From NCBI GenBank assembly GCA_905212635.1, contig CAJMFH010000027.1, positions 1 through 36,717 of the forward strand: a stretch of 36,717 nt of DNA, written 5' to 3'. Positions 15,121-23,000 of this stretch are shown here, piece by piece. The DNA comes from an uncultured Lachnoclostridium sp. (GTDB taxonomy: Bacteria > Bacillota > Clostridia > Lachnospirales > Lachnospiraceae). A program made the position numbers and the translations under genes. The notes under the pieces were generated by a model, which saw only the letters and a list, made by a program, of their open reading frames with translations, was not told the origin of the DNA and did not search any database. Within the stretch, counting starts at the first letter, position 1. Each line of letters opens with the position of its first letter.

Positions 15121-16565
15121 TGGCGTATTTCCCATTTATGATTCAATTGGAAGATAAGACCTGTCTCCTCGTCGGAGGGGGAAATGTCGCGGCGCGCAAA
15201 GCGGAAATGATGCTGGAATTTGGTGCGCAGGTACATCTCGTGGCAAAACAGGTGTGTGACAAAATATGGAAAATTGAAAATGAGAACCTCACGATTGAGG
15301 AGCGAAGCTATCAGCCGGAAGACCTCGAAGGAGCAGACATTGTCATTATGGCGACAAACGACAGCAAACTGAATTCAGAAGTCGCAGACCGTTGTAAAGA
15401 ACGCCGGATTTTAGTCAATGTTGTCGATGTGAAAAAGGACTGCGGATTTTATTTTCCGGCGATCGTACGCCAGAAGGATGTGGTCGTAGCCGTTTCGACC
15501 GGTGGAAACAGCCCGGGACTGGCATCGAAGATCAAAAAAGAGATTGGGAAGAATCTGCGGAAAGATTATGGGCAGATTGCCGATGAATTGGGAAAGGCGC
15601 GCGAGGAAGTGATGCTTACCGAACCGGTGGAAGCAAGGCGCAAGGAGATTTTATTGGATATGTTAGAGGAAAAACTGGAAAATAATGTAATTAAACTGGG
15701 GACAAGAGGAAGCGAACTTGCGCGGATTCAGACGGATATGGTGCTGCGCGCATTGCAGGAAAAATATCCGATGTACCGCTATGAGACGGTGATTCTGACG
15801 ACGAAAGGGGACCGGCAGACGGATCGCCCGATTACGGCATTCGGCGGGAAAGCGGTCTTTGTCGAGGAAATTGAGCAGGCATTGACCGACGGCACGATTG
15901 ATATCGCGGTGCACAGCGCGAAGGATATGCCCAATCCGTGTGGAGACGGTCTTATGATCGCAGGAACGCTGCCACGCGCCTGTGTGCAGGACGTATTGAT
16001 CTATCCGAAAGGGAAAGAGATCACAAAAGAGACGGCATTTACTGTGGGGACAGGAAGTCTGCGCAGACGCTGTCAGATCCGGGCGATGTATCCGAAGGCA
16101 GAGTGCAGGGATCTGCGCGGCAATGTCGGAACGAGGATCGCCAGACTAAAAGAAGGAAAATACGATGCGATCGTGCTTGCGGCAGCCGGCATTGAACGGC
16201 AGGGCTTAGATCACGATCCGGAATTGGAATATGAGTATCTGCCGGTAAAGGAAATGCTTCCGGCGGCAGGTCAGGCAATCATTGCGGTAGAGACGAGAAA
16301 GACCGGTTTTGTAAGAAAACTTGTGAAAGGGATCAGCGATGAGACGAGTGCTTTTGAACTGGAGGCAGAGCGGGCGGTGCTTACCGAACTGAACGCCGGC
16401 TGCCATGAACCCATCGGTGTGTTAAGCCGGGTTTCGGGGGAAGAGATGAGCCTCGACCTGATGATTGAAAAGGACGAATTGGTGCACCGCGTACAGTCGC
16501 AGGGGCAAAAAAAAGACTGGGAAAAATTGGTAGAAACAGTGTGCCGGAAATTTTGCCGGGCATAA
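15120..16565 (+). CDS. hemC: Fusion of precorrin-2 dehydrogenase (SirC/CysG-N) and porphobilinogen deaminase (HemC)
   Basis: Two tetrapyrrole enzymes in one 481-residue chain. Residues 1 to about 185 are a SirC/Met8-type NAD-dependent precorrin-2 dehydrogenase (GGGNVAARKAE, 19-29; ATND; STGGNSPGLASKIKKEI). From about 190 follows a complete HemC, from KLGTRGSELARIQTD through HSAKDMP to the dipyrromethane-cofactor cysteine at 428 (NAGCHEPIG). HemC joins four porphobilinogens into hydroxymethylbilane. The dehydrogenase oxidises precorrin-2 to sirohydrochlorin. Whether its domain also inserts iron, as Met8 does, is unclear; no separate SirB/CbiK chelatase is in the window. This fusion is known in Clostridia. 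Confidence 0.92.
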   Translation: MAYFPFMIQLEDKTCLLVGGGNVAARKAEMMLEFGAQVHLVAKQVCDKIWKIENENLTIEERSYQPEDLEGADIVIMATNDSKLNSEVADRCKERRILVNVVDVKKDCGFYFPAIVRQKDVVVAVSTGGNSPGLASKIKKEIGKNLRKDYGQIADELGKAREEVMLTEPVEARRKEILLDMLEEKLENNVIKLGTRGSELARIQTDMVLRALQEKYPMYRYETVILTTKGDRQTDRPITAFGGKAVFVEEIEQALTDGTIDIAVHSAKDMPNPCGDGLMIAGTLPRACVQDVLIYPKGKEITKETAFTVGTGSLRRRCQIRAMYPKAECRDLRGNVGTRIARLKEGKYDAIVLAAAGIERQGLDHDPELEYEYLPVKEMLPAAGQAIIAVETRKTGFVRKLVKGISDETSAFELEAERAVLTELNAGCHEPIGVLSRVSGEEMSLDLMIEKDELVHRVQSQGQKKDWEKLVETVCRKFCRA

Positions 16566-16575
16566 GGAGGACAAA

Positions 16576-18069
16576 ATGGTTTATTTGGTTGGAGCAGGGC
16601 CGGGAGATCCGGGACTGATGACATGCCGTGGCGCAGAGGTGCTGCGGGAGTGCGAAGCGGTCGTGTATGACCGGCTCGGAACGAACGGATTGCTGGAACT
16701 TGTGCCGGAAGACTGCGAAAAGATCTATGTCGGAAAGAAACCGGGAAGCCATTCGAAAAAGCAGGAGGAAATCAATCAGATTTTAATTGATACCGCCAAA
16801 CGGTTTGACCATGTCGTGCGCCTGAAAGGCGGCGATCCGTTTGTCTTCGGACGCGGTGGCGAGGAAGTGCTGGCGCTTCAGAAAGAAAATATTCCATTTC
16901 AGCTGGTGCCGGGTGTGACATCGGCGGTTGCCGTGCCTGAACTGCTCGGAATCCCGGTCACGCATCGGGAGACAAGCCGCAGTTTTCACGTATTCACCGG
17001 CCACACAAAAGCCGGTGATGAGACAAGCCTTGAACACATTCACCCGCAGGAGGGGACAAGCCTGTTTCTGATGGGGATTTCGCATCTTGCGGAGATTGCG
17101 GATAAATTGATCCGGGAAGGAAAAGACCCGCAGACACCCGCGGCGGTAATTGCCAATGGCTGTATGCCGGGCGAGCAGATTGTGCGGGGAACTCTTGCAA
17201 CGATTGCCGAAGATGTTGCGGAAGCCGGGATCAAGCCACCGGCGATCATTGTCGTCGGCGAGACGGCGGGATACGATTTTATCTCTTCCGACCGCGGTGC
17301 CTTGGCAGACAAAAAAGTTGGAATCATTGGAACATTTGCCTTGCAGGAGCGGATGCGCAGACGGCTTTTGGAAAAGGGCGCGCGCATGTATACGGTATGC
17401 GAGATGAAAGTGGAAGAAACGGCAGAAATCCGCGAGCTGGATAAAGAACTGGAAAAACTTTCCAAATATTCTTGGATCGCGTTTACAAGCCAAAACAGCA
17501 TTCGCCTTTTCTTTACCCACGTTTTCTGTGAAAAGATCGATCTGCGGCAGTTTGCCGGAATCCGGTTTGCGGTCGTGGGAAGCGGGACGAGGGATGCTCT
17601 CCGCGAGTATGGATTTGAAGCGGATCTGATCCCGGAACGTTACACGACAGAAGCATTGGCGGAGAGCCTCGCGAAAACGATGAAGCCCGGAGAAAAACTG
17701 CTTTTGCCGCGAGCCTTGCAGGGAAGTGTGCGCATGGTTCAGATACTGGAAGAAAATGGAATTGACAAAACGATTCTTCCAATCTACGATGTGCAGGGAA
17801 AAAAGACGGAGAACTGGAAGTATCTTTTGGACTTTGACATGCTGACATTTGCAAGTGCATCGGGGGTCGAAGCCTTTATCAAAGAACTGGGGGCTGAAAA
17901 TGCAGCAAAATGGGAGCAGAACCGCAGAAATAAGCCGACGAAGATTGGAGCAATCGGCGCGGTTACCGCAGAGAAACTGGAAAAATATGGAATACACGCA
18001 GATATTATACCGGAGCAGTGTGATATCGAGCATTTGATAGAAGAAATGGCAAAGGAGCGAGAAGAATGA
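16576..18069 (+). CDS. cobA: Fusion of uroporphyrinogen-III C-methyltransferase (CobA) and uroporphyrinogen-III synthase (HemD)
   Basis: A 497-residue bifunctional enzyme. Residues 1 to about 240 are a SAM-dependent methyltransferase (GAGPGDPGL at 6-14, the RLKGGDPFVFGRGGEE motif, PGVTSA and THR) that makes precorrin-2. From about 245 (KKVGIIGTF) follows HemD, which closes hydroxymethylbilane to uroporphyrinogen III (AFTSQNSIRLFF, VVGSGTRDAL, LPRA, FASASGVEAF, GAVTAEKLEKYGI). Together with the previous fusion it takes porphobilinogen to sirohydrochlorin. GGAGG lies before the start. The stop overlaps hemB by four bases (ATGA). This HemD domain order is common in Clostridia. Confidence 0.93.
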   Translation: MVYLVGAGPGDPGLMTCRGAEVLRECEAVVYDRLGTNGLLELVPEDCEKIYVGKKPGSHSKKQEEINQILIDTAKRFDHVVRLKGGDPFVFGRGGEEVLALQKENIPFQLVPGVTSAVAVPELLGIPVTHRETSRSFHVFTGHTKAGDETSLEHIHPQEGTSLFLMGISHLAEIADKLIREGKDPQTPAAVIANGCMPGEQIVRGTLATIAEDVAEAGIKPPAIIVVGETAGYDFISSDRGALADKKVGIIGTFALQERMRRRLLEKGARMYTVCEMKVEETAEIRELDKELEKLSKYSWIAFTSQNSIRLFFTHVFCEKIDLRQFAGIRFAVVGSGTRDALREYGFEADLIPERYTTEALAESLAKTMKPGEKLLLPRALQGSVRMVQILEENGIDKTILPIYDVQGKKTENWKYLLDFDMLTFASASGVEAFIKELGAENAAKWEQNRRNKPTKIGAIGAVTAEKLEKYGIHADIIPEQCDIEHLIEEMAKEREE

Positions 18070-19034
18070 TTCGTTTAAGACGACTGAGAAATAATGAAAC
18101 CGTGAGAAATATGATACGTGAGACGAGTGTATCGGTCAATGACCTTGTGTATCCGGTTTTTATCAAAGAGGGAACGGATGAGAAAATTCCGGTGGATTCG
18201 ATGCCGGGCATTTATCAATATACAATCGATCGTTTTCCGGAAGAATTGGATCGCATTCAGAAGGCAGGTGTGCCGGCAATTCTGATTTTCGGGATTCCGG
18301 AACATAAAGATGAGTGTGGAAGTCAGGCTTATGCGGAAGATGGCATCACACAGCGCGCCATCCGCCAGATCAAAGAGTGGGCGCCGGATCTTCTGGTGAT
18401 CGCCGATGTCTGTCTTTGCGAATATACGTCGCATGGACACTGCGGTCTGGTTCACGAAGGTAAGATTTTGAACGACGAGACACTTCCACTTCTTGCGAAA
18501 ATGGCGGTGTCGCTTGCCAAGGCAGGTGCAGACATGATCGCGCCATCGGATATGATGGACGGCCATATCAAAGTGCTTCGGGAAAGCCTTGATGAGAACG
18601 GCTTTACGGATACGATCGTTATGGGATACAGCGCCAAATTTGCTTCGGGATATTATTCGCCGTTTCGCGATGCGGCGCATTCGGCACCGGCATTTGGTGA
18701 CCGCCGTACGTATCAGATGGATCCGGCAAACGGAAGAGAGGCACTTCGCGAATGTCAGGCGGATATCGACGAGGGAGCCGACATTATCATGGTAAAACCG
18801 GCACTTGCGTACCTTGACATCGTGCGGCAGGCGAGAGATCTTACGAGACTGCCCCTAGCGGTCTACAATGTAAGCGGCGAATATTCGATGGTTAAGGCGG
18901 CAGCGCAAAATGACTGGATTGATGAAAAACGGATCGTGATGGAAAATATGATCGCCATGAAACGGGCAGGGGCAGACATTATCATTACGTATCACGCCCT
19001 TGATGTGGCAAAATGGCTGGAGGAAGAACGATGA
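18066..19034 (+). CDS. hemB: Delta-aminolevulinic acid dehydratase (porphobilinogen synthase)
   Basis: Condenses two 5-aminolevulinates to porphobilinogen. It is 322 residues, a normal length. The two Schiff-base lysines are K191 (YSAKFAS) and K244 (MVKPAL). A zinc-type active site is indicated by Cys116, Cys118 and Cys126 in the DVCLCEYTSHGHCG segment, rather than the magnesium/aspartate version. It sits between cobA-hemD and hemL with four-base overlaps on both sides, so the block hemA to hemL is translated as one unit. Confidence 0.96.
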   Translation: MIRLRRLRNNETVRNMIRETSVSVNDLVYPVFIKEGTDEKIPVDSMPGIYQYTIDRFPEELDRIQKAGVPAILIFGIPEHKDECGSQAYAEDGITQRAIRQIKEWAPDLLVIADVCLCEYTSHGHCGLVHEGKILNDETLPLLAKMAVSLAKAGADMIAPSDMMDGHIKVLRESLDENGFTDTIVMGYSAKFASGYYSPFRDAAHSAPAFGDRRTYQMDPANGREALRECQADIDEGADIIMVKPALAYLDIVRQARDLTRLPLAVYNVSGEYSMVKAAAQNDWIDEKRIVMENMIAMKRAGADIIITYHALDVAKWLEEER

Positions 19035-20299
19035 CAAGATCAGAAGAATTATTTGAAAAGTCCAAACAGAGAATCCCGGGCGGTGTCAATTCGCCGGTCC
19101 GAGCCTTTCAGAGTGTCGGCGGAACACCCGCATTTATAAAAAAAGCAAAGGGTTCACATATTTTTGATGTGGATGGAAATGAATATATTGATTACGTTTG
19201 TTCGTGGGGGCCGGGAATCCTCGGCCACGCGTATCCGTCTGTGATCGACGCGGTAAAGAAAGCGTGTGACGATGGCTTGACATTTGGGGCGCCGACGGAA
19301 AAAGAATACGAGATTGCTGAGTTGATCGCGGAAATGATGCCTTCCATGGAATTGTCGCGGATGGTAAATTCCGGAACAGAAGCGGTCATGAGCGCGATTC
19401 GCGTCGCAAGGGGCTTTACGCGCCGCGACTATATCGTGAAATTCCGCGGCTGCTACCACGGCCACTCCGACGGTCTTCTTGTGAAAGCCGGTTCCGGAGT
19501 GCTTCAGCAGGCAGTGCCCGACAGCGCCGGAGTTCCGGAAGGATACACAAAATACACGTTGATTGCCGAGTACAACGATCCGGATTCGGTACAGGCGTTA
19601 TTTGAGCAGTATGGCAGCCAGATCGCGGCCGTGATCGTTGAGCCGGTCGCCGCCAATATGGGTGTGGTTCCGCCGAAAGCCGGATTTCTGGAATTTTTAC
19701 GAGAGATCACAAAAGACAATGGTGCACTCCTGATTTTTGACGAAGTTATCACCGGATTTCGTCTGGCGCAGGGCGGCGCGAGCGAGTATTATGGCGTAAC
19801 GCCGGATCTTACGACACTTGGCAAGATCATCGGCGGCGGTATGCCGGTTGGAGCCTACGGCGGACGCCGTGAGATCATGGAATGTGTCTCTCCGGTCGGA
19901 ACGGTTTATCAGGCGGGTACATTATCCGGCAACCCGATCGCAATGACAGCGGGACTGGAAACCCTGAAATTGTTACGGAAAAACCCGGATATTTACCAGA
20001 AATTGGAAGGGAAAACAAAATTGCTTGCGGACAGTGCAAGAAAAATATTTGGCGGCAAAGTATGGGTAAATCAGGTGGGTTCCCTGATGAGCATTTTCTT
20101 TACTTCGAAAGAAGTGGTAGATTTTGACAGCGCAAAAACATCGGACACCGAGGCGTATGCGGCTTATTTCAATGCGATGCTGCACGCGGGAATTTACCTC
20201 GCGCCATCGCAGTTTGAGGCAATGTTTGTCTCTGCCGCACATACGGACGAAGAGATTGAGAAGACTTGCAAAGAAATGAGGGAATATTATGGCAGATAG
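19031..20299 (+). CDS. hemL: Glutamate-1-semialdehyde 2,1-aminomutase
   Basis: PLP/PMP enzyme that converts glutamate-1-semialdehyde to 5-aminolevulinate. It is 422 residues with the family signature near the N-terminus (IPGGVNSPVRAF), NSGTEAVMSAIR, the FDEVITGFR motif and the PLP lysine K265 (TTLGKIIGGGMPVGAYGG). I placed the start at the ATG at 19031, which overlaps the hemB TGA and has GGAGGAAG just before it; an in-frame ATG at 19013 lies in that ribosome site. It overlaps trxB by 11 bases. Confidence 0.95.
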   Translation: MTRSEELFEKSKQRIPGGVNSPVRAFQSVGGTPAFIKKAKGSHIFDVDGNEYIDYVCSWGPGILGHAYPSVIDAVKKACDDGLTFGAPTEKEYEIAELIAEMMPSMELSRMVNSGTEAVMSAIRVARGFTRRDYIVKFRGCYHGHSDGLLVKAGSGVLQQAVPDSAGVPEGYTKYTLIAEYNDPDSVQALFEQYGSQIAAVIVEPVAANMGVVPPKAGFLEFLREITKDNGALLIFDEVITGFRLAQGGASEYYGVTPDLTTLGKIIGGGMPVGAYGGRREIMECVSPVGTVYQAGTLSGNPIAMTAGLETLKLLRKNPDIYQKLEGKTKLLADSARKIFGGKVWVNQVGSLMSIFFTSKEVVDFDSAKTSDTEAYAAYFNAMLHAGIYLAPSQFEAMFVSAAHTDEEIEKTCKEMREYYGR

Positions 20300-21209
20300 A
20301 AAAGATTTGGTGATTATTGGAAGCGGGCCGGCGGGCTTGTCGGCGGCGGTTTATGCACAGCGCGCAATGCTTGACCAGGTTGTGATTGAGAAGGAGCCAT
20401 TTAGCGGCGGTCAGATCATTACGACGGAGCGCATTGACAATTACCTTGGTCTCTATGGAATGGGCGGTTATGAGCTGGCAATGAAATTCCGCGAGCACGC
20501 AGACGCGCTTTTGGTTCCATTTTTGGAAGGAGAAGTGACGGCGATCGCAGACGATGGCGAAGTGAAGAAGATTACACTTGCGAGTGGAGAAACGATAGAG
20601 ACAAAGGCGGTGTTATTTGCGACGGGTGCGCGTCACAAGACACTTTCCGTTAAGGGCGAAAAGGAACTTGCCGGTGCCGGCGTTTCGTACTGTGCGACAT
20701 GCGATGGTGCCTTTTTCCGTGGAAAGACGACGGCTGTTGTGGGCGGCGGCGATGTGGCGCTGGAGGATGCCTTGTATCTTTCCAATATTTGTGAAAAAGT
20801 CTATCTCATCCACCGGCGTGACGGACTTCGTGGGGCGAAGGTGCTCCAGCAGAAGATTACAGAAACGGAAAATATTGAATTTCTTCCATTTTACGAGGTG
20901 CAGGAAATCTGTGGCGATGGCAAAGTGGAGAAAGTGATCTTAAGACAGAATCAGACGGGCGAAACGAGAGACCTCGAATTGTCCGGTATCTTTATCGCGA
21001 TCGGAATGGATCCGCAAAATGAAGCAGCCAAAGGCCTTGTGGATCTCGATGCGACAGGTTACATTGCAGCCGGCGAGGACTGCCGGACAAGCCGGCCCGG
21101 CATCTACGCTGCCGGCGACATCCGCACCAAGCAGCTTCGTCAGGTAGTGACGGCAGTAGCGGACGGAGCGACGGCAATCGCGTCTGTCGAACAGGATTCT
21201 AATTGTTAA
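20289..21209 (+). CDS. trxB: Thioredoxin reductase
   Basis: FAD enzyme that reduces thioredoxin with NAD(P)H. It is 306 residues with the FAD loop GSGPAGLSAA (11-20), the redox pair CATC (Cys135, Cys138), the NADPH loop GGGDVALEDA and an HRRDGLRG motif whose arginines would hold the 2'-phosphate of NADPH, and the C-terminal AAGD segment. Its partner may be the CIPC thioredoxin of the same operon. Presence at the end of the sulfur operon suggests that it delivers reducing power to sulfur assimilation rather than acting as a general housekeeping copy; another trxB elsewhere is likely but cannot be seen. Confidence 0.92.
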   Translation: MADRKDLVIIGSGPAGLSAAVYAQRAMLDQVVIEKEPFSGGQIITTERIDNYLGLYGMGGYELAMKFREHADALLVPFLEGEVTAIADDGEVKKITLASGETIETKAVLFATGARHKTLSVKGEKELAGAGVSYCATCDGAFFRGKTTAVVGGGDVALEDALYLSNICEKVYLIHRRDGLRGAKVLQQKITETENIEFLPFYEVQEICGDGKVEKVILRQNQTGETRDLELSGIFIAIGMDPQNEAAKGLVDLDATGYIAAGEDCRTSRPGIYAAGDIRTKQLRQVVTAVADGATAIASVEQDSNC

Positions 21210-21234
21210 AATATGGCAAAGGAGGAAGCAAAGA

Positions 21235-21669
21235 ATGTATATTACGAGAAAAGGACAATACGCCTTGTTTTTTATGATAAATCTGGCGATCCATGCGGGC
21301 GAGACGGTTCCGGTCAAACAGGCAGCAAAGGAATATGATCTGTCGGAAAAATACCTTGAACAGGTTGCTTCCAAACTTCGTCATGCGGGTCTTGTCAAGG
21401 TGATCCGCGGCAACCGCGGCGGCTATTATCTTGCGAAGCCGGTTGCCCAGTACACGGCAGCGGAGATCATCGATGTGATCGAAGGGCAGCAGAACGCGGT
21501 GGACATTGACATTTACAAAATCAGCGAAAATAACAAGACGATGAACAGCATCATACACGACCTCGGACAGTCGGTGGACAAAGCCATCGATGGGGTTCTC
21601 GACCATATCACGCTCGCGGATATGGTCAAGCGGTACCGCGAGGAATCGTCATTTGCGTATACAATTTAA
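21235..21669 (+). CDS. Rrf2-family transcriptional regulator, CymR-like
   Basis: DNA-binding protein of 144 residues with the Rrf2 winged helix (ITRKGQYALFFMINLA, then LSEKYLEQVASKLRHAGLVKVIRGNRGGYYLAKP). It contains no cysteine at all, so it cannot hold the iron-sulfur cluster of IscR or NsrR. In this it resembles CymR, the cysteine-metabolism repressor that senses sulfur status through CysK. It is the last gene of the operon, with cysK the first, and the leading promoter has two palindromes. Control of this operon is therefore the best hypothesis. The AAGGAGG site (21220-21226) supports the start. Confidence 0.88.
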   Translation: MYITRKGQYALFFMINLAIHAGETVPVKQAAKEYDLSEKYLEQVASKLRHAGLVKVIRGNRGGYYLAKPVAQYTAAEIIDVIEGQQNAVDIDIYKISENNKTMNSIIHDLGQSVDKAIDGVLDHITLADMVKRYREESSFAYTI

Positions 21670-21677
21670 GAAACCGG

Positions 21678-21729
21678 AGTTATACCCGTTATCCCCCTTT
21701 TGGTTTGGGCATAGTGGGTATAACTTTTT
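21678..21729 (+). terminator. Rho-independent terminator of the sulfur operon
   Basis: AGTTATACCC (21678-21687) pairs perfectly with GGGTATAACT (21716-21725), followed by a T-run to 21729. The loop is 28 bases with some internal complementarity. It lies 9 bases after the Rrf2 stop codon and closes the 23-gene run. The stretch 21730-21930 shows no gene. Confidence 0.78.
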
Positions 21730-21925
21730 GGAAAGCATTCTTGCATCTTTTCCCTTAATGTGAAAAACTTCAAAACAAATCCTATTATTCTATTTCGATC
21801 ATAAAATTCCCAGAGATAGTTGACTTAGAATTAAAAAAGGCACATGAAACCACAAAAAATTTTTCTATTTTTGATTTTATTTTAGTAATTGTTTGTAGGG
21901 TCAAAAAACGCCGCCCCCTCATAGC

Positions 21926-21972
21926 AAAAAAGAAAAAAACCCCGCCGTGCCTGCGTTGCAGACCCGGCGGGG
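21926..21972 (-). terminator. Strong intrinsic terminator for the small - strand gene
   Basis: CCCCGCCG (21940-21947) and CGGCGGGG (21965-21972) form an 8-bp GC stem with an inner CTGC/GCAG stem (21951-21954, 21958-21961). Read on the - strand the hairpin is followed by seven T, one C and six T, so it ends transcripts coming from 22154 and faces the + strand terminator at 21678. Confidence 0.85.
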
Positions 21973-22007
21973 GTGTCCCATTTAGTATTTAGTCCTTAAA
22001 AGTTACA

Positions 22008-22154
22008 TTAATCGTACAATGACTTTCCATGTGCTACACGGCCGTAGATTTTTTGTCCGATCACGACAAAAGCAGAAACGGTCATATAGATACAGGAAGC
22101 GGCTCCCAACCCACCGCAGATAATAAAGTATATGTACATTAAAATGTTACTCAT
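22008..22154 (-). CDS. Small membrane protein of 48 residues, unknown function
   Basis: I do not recognise this protein. The start ATG at 22154 is preceded by AAAGGAGCC; a longer in-frame reading to 22235 would run into the palindromic element and lacks a site. The 48-residue product has one long hydrophobic segment (about 4-32, with FIICGGLGAASCIYM in it) and a short basic tail ending GRVAHGKSLYD, so it is likely a single- or two-pass membrane peptide. A strong terminator follows. It may work with the 40-residue membrane peptide encoded just upstream. Confidence 0.6.
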   Translation of the reverse strand: MSNILMYIYFIICGGLGAASCIYMTVSAFVVIGQKIYGRVAHGKSLYD

Positions 22155-22203
22155 GATGAAAGGCTCCTTTCGAAAAACGTTAACGTTATTTTTTGTTTTT
22201 GTT

Positions 22204-22297
22204 GTAACTATTAGGATATAATGTACAGAAATCAAAATCTCTTACGTGCAAGCACGACGATTCATTGATTTCCGCACATTATATCCTGAATAGTTAC
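22204..22297. repeat. 94-bp palindromic element (MITE- or REP-like)
   Basis: Two arms of about 32 bases (22204-22235 and 22265-22297) are inverted copies of one another with three differences. Each begins with GTAACTATT at its outer end and reads on through GGATATAATGT and GAAATCAA. The centre holds another perfect stem, CGTGC-AA-GCACG (22245-22256). The right arm recurs in part at 24719-24763. It lies between two small membrane-protein genes. It could be a non-autonomous mobile element, a regulatory hairpin or a recombination site; each arm holds TATAAT, so it may also supply -10 boxes on both strands. Confidence 0.65.
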
Positions 22298-22323
22298 CTT
22301 TTGGTTTAATTTAATCTATGAGT

Positions 22324-22446
22324 TTATTTGGTTTTTGGATTATCGGTGATCGCATCTTCTTTCCCCGAATTGTCAATGCGAAAACTGAAAATACAAGCGC
22401 CGATTAAGAGGACTGCTGCCAATCCAATAATAATATATTCTAACAT
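22324..22446 (-). CDS. Tiny membrane peptide of 40 residues, unknown function
   Basis: I do not recognise this protein. An ATG at 22446 (minus strand) opens a 40-codon frame ending with TAA at 22324-22326, with GAGGG five bases before the start. The peptide begins MLEYIIIGLAAVLLIGACIF, a clear single membrane segment, and ends in a charged tail (IDNSGKEDAITDNPKTK). Size, orientation and spacing next to the 48-residue membrane protein suggest a pair of small membrane proteins in one transcript, split by the palindromic element. Confidence 0.5.
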   Translation of the reverse strand: MLEYIIIGLAAVLLIGACIFSFRIDNSGKEDAITDNPKTK

Positions 22447-22540
22447 ATGTTCCCTCATTTCTGTGCTTACTGCCGCGTCTGCGGCGCACTTTAATAAACC
22501 ATTAAAAATGGAAAAAGTTTACAATTTTAGCAAGGGGGAA

Positions 22541-22951
22541 TCAACGTTTTTTACCGTCCTTTAGATAGACGCATTGAATCAGAGAAATGTGTCCACTTGT
22601 ATTATGCGTCACATCGGAAATCTGTAAAAACAGAGTGGAATGAAATGTGCGTGGAAGGTATTCCACCGTCGAAAGGCAAGCGGACAATCGACGAATAAAA
22701 GATTGCAGGGTATGCTGTTCACTTTTGCAAAAAGATTCCGCACCGGCATCGGAAGTTTTAGAGATACGTTCCTCATAAACAACCTTTGAGCCGTCGCTGA
22801 GTTGTGCGTGAGTGACATGTTTGGTGGATTGTGTGGTCTGGACGCAAAAAGAAGATGTGTTTGCAGATTGTAAAAAGAAACACATTTCACACAACAATAT
22901 GGCTAAGATTAAAAATCCCATAAGGTGTTTTCTGGTCTGTGAGCTGCACAT
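22541..22951 (-). CDS. Hypothetical secreted or membrane-anchored protein
   Basis: No family recognised. The 136-residue protein starts at the ATG at 22951, where GGAGGG is 7 bases upstream; the in-frame ATG at 22966 lies before that site. Residues about 9-29 (HLMGFLILAILLCEMCFFLQS) are hydrophobic and look like a signal or anchor. The rest is hydrophilic with Ser/Thr-rich stretches and several cysteines. It has its own promoter (TATAAT at 23011-23016, minus). It does not overlap a better frame on the other strand. Moderate confidence that it is a real gene. Confidence 0.5.
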   Translation of the reverse strand: MCSSQTRKHLMGFLILAILLCEMCFFLQSANTSSFCVQTTQSTKHVTHAQLSDGSKVVYEERISKTSDAGAESFCKSEQHTLQSFIRRLSACLSTVEYLPRTFHSTLFLQISDVTHNTSGHISLIQCVYLKDGKKR

Positions 22952-23000
22952 CGTAATCCCTCCCATGCAATCACTGGGTCTGAAAAGAATCGTTACTTAC

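Noticed and set aside
16783..18033. Long open frame of 416 codons on the - strand opposite cobA-hemD
   Set aside because: It lies fully antisense to a clear bifunctional enzyme, has a Cys/Arg/His-rich composition without domains, and lacks a ribosome site. The same applies to the 362-codon frame at 30738-31826 and the 315-codon frame at 10940-11887.
21819..21836. TTGACTTAG-containing stretch similar to the sulfur-operon -35/operator core
   Set aside because: It lacks the inverted partner and a suitable -10 box, and no gene begins downstream of it on the + strand.
22328..22564. 78-codon + strand frame over the tiny membrane-peptide gene
   Set aside because: No ribosome site or recognisable domain; the - strand frame (22324-22446) has a good start site and a sensible membrane segment.
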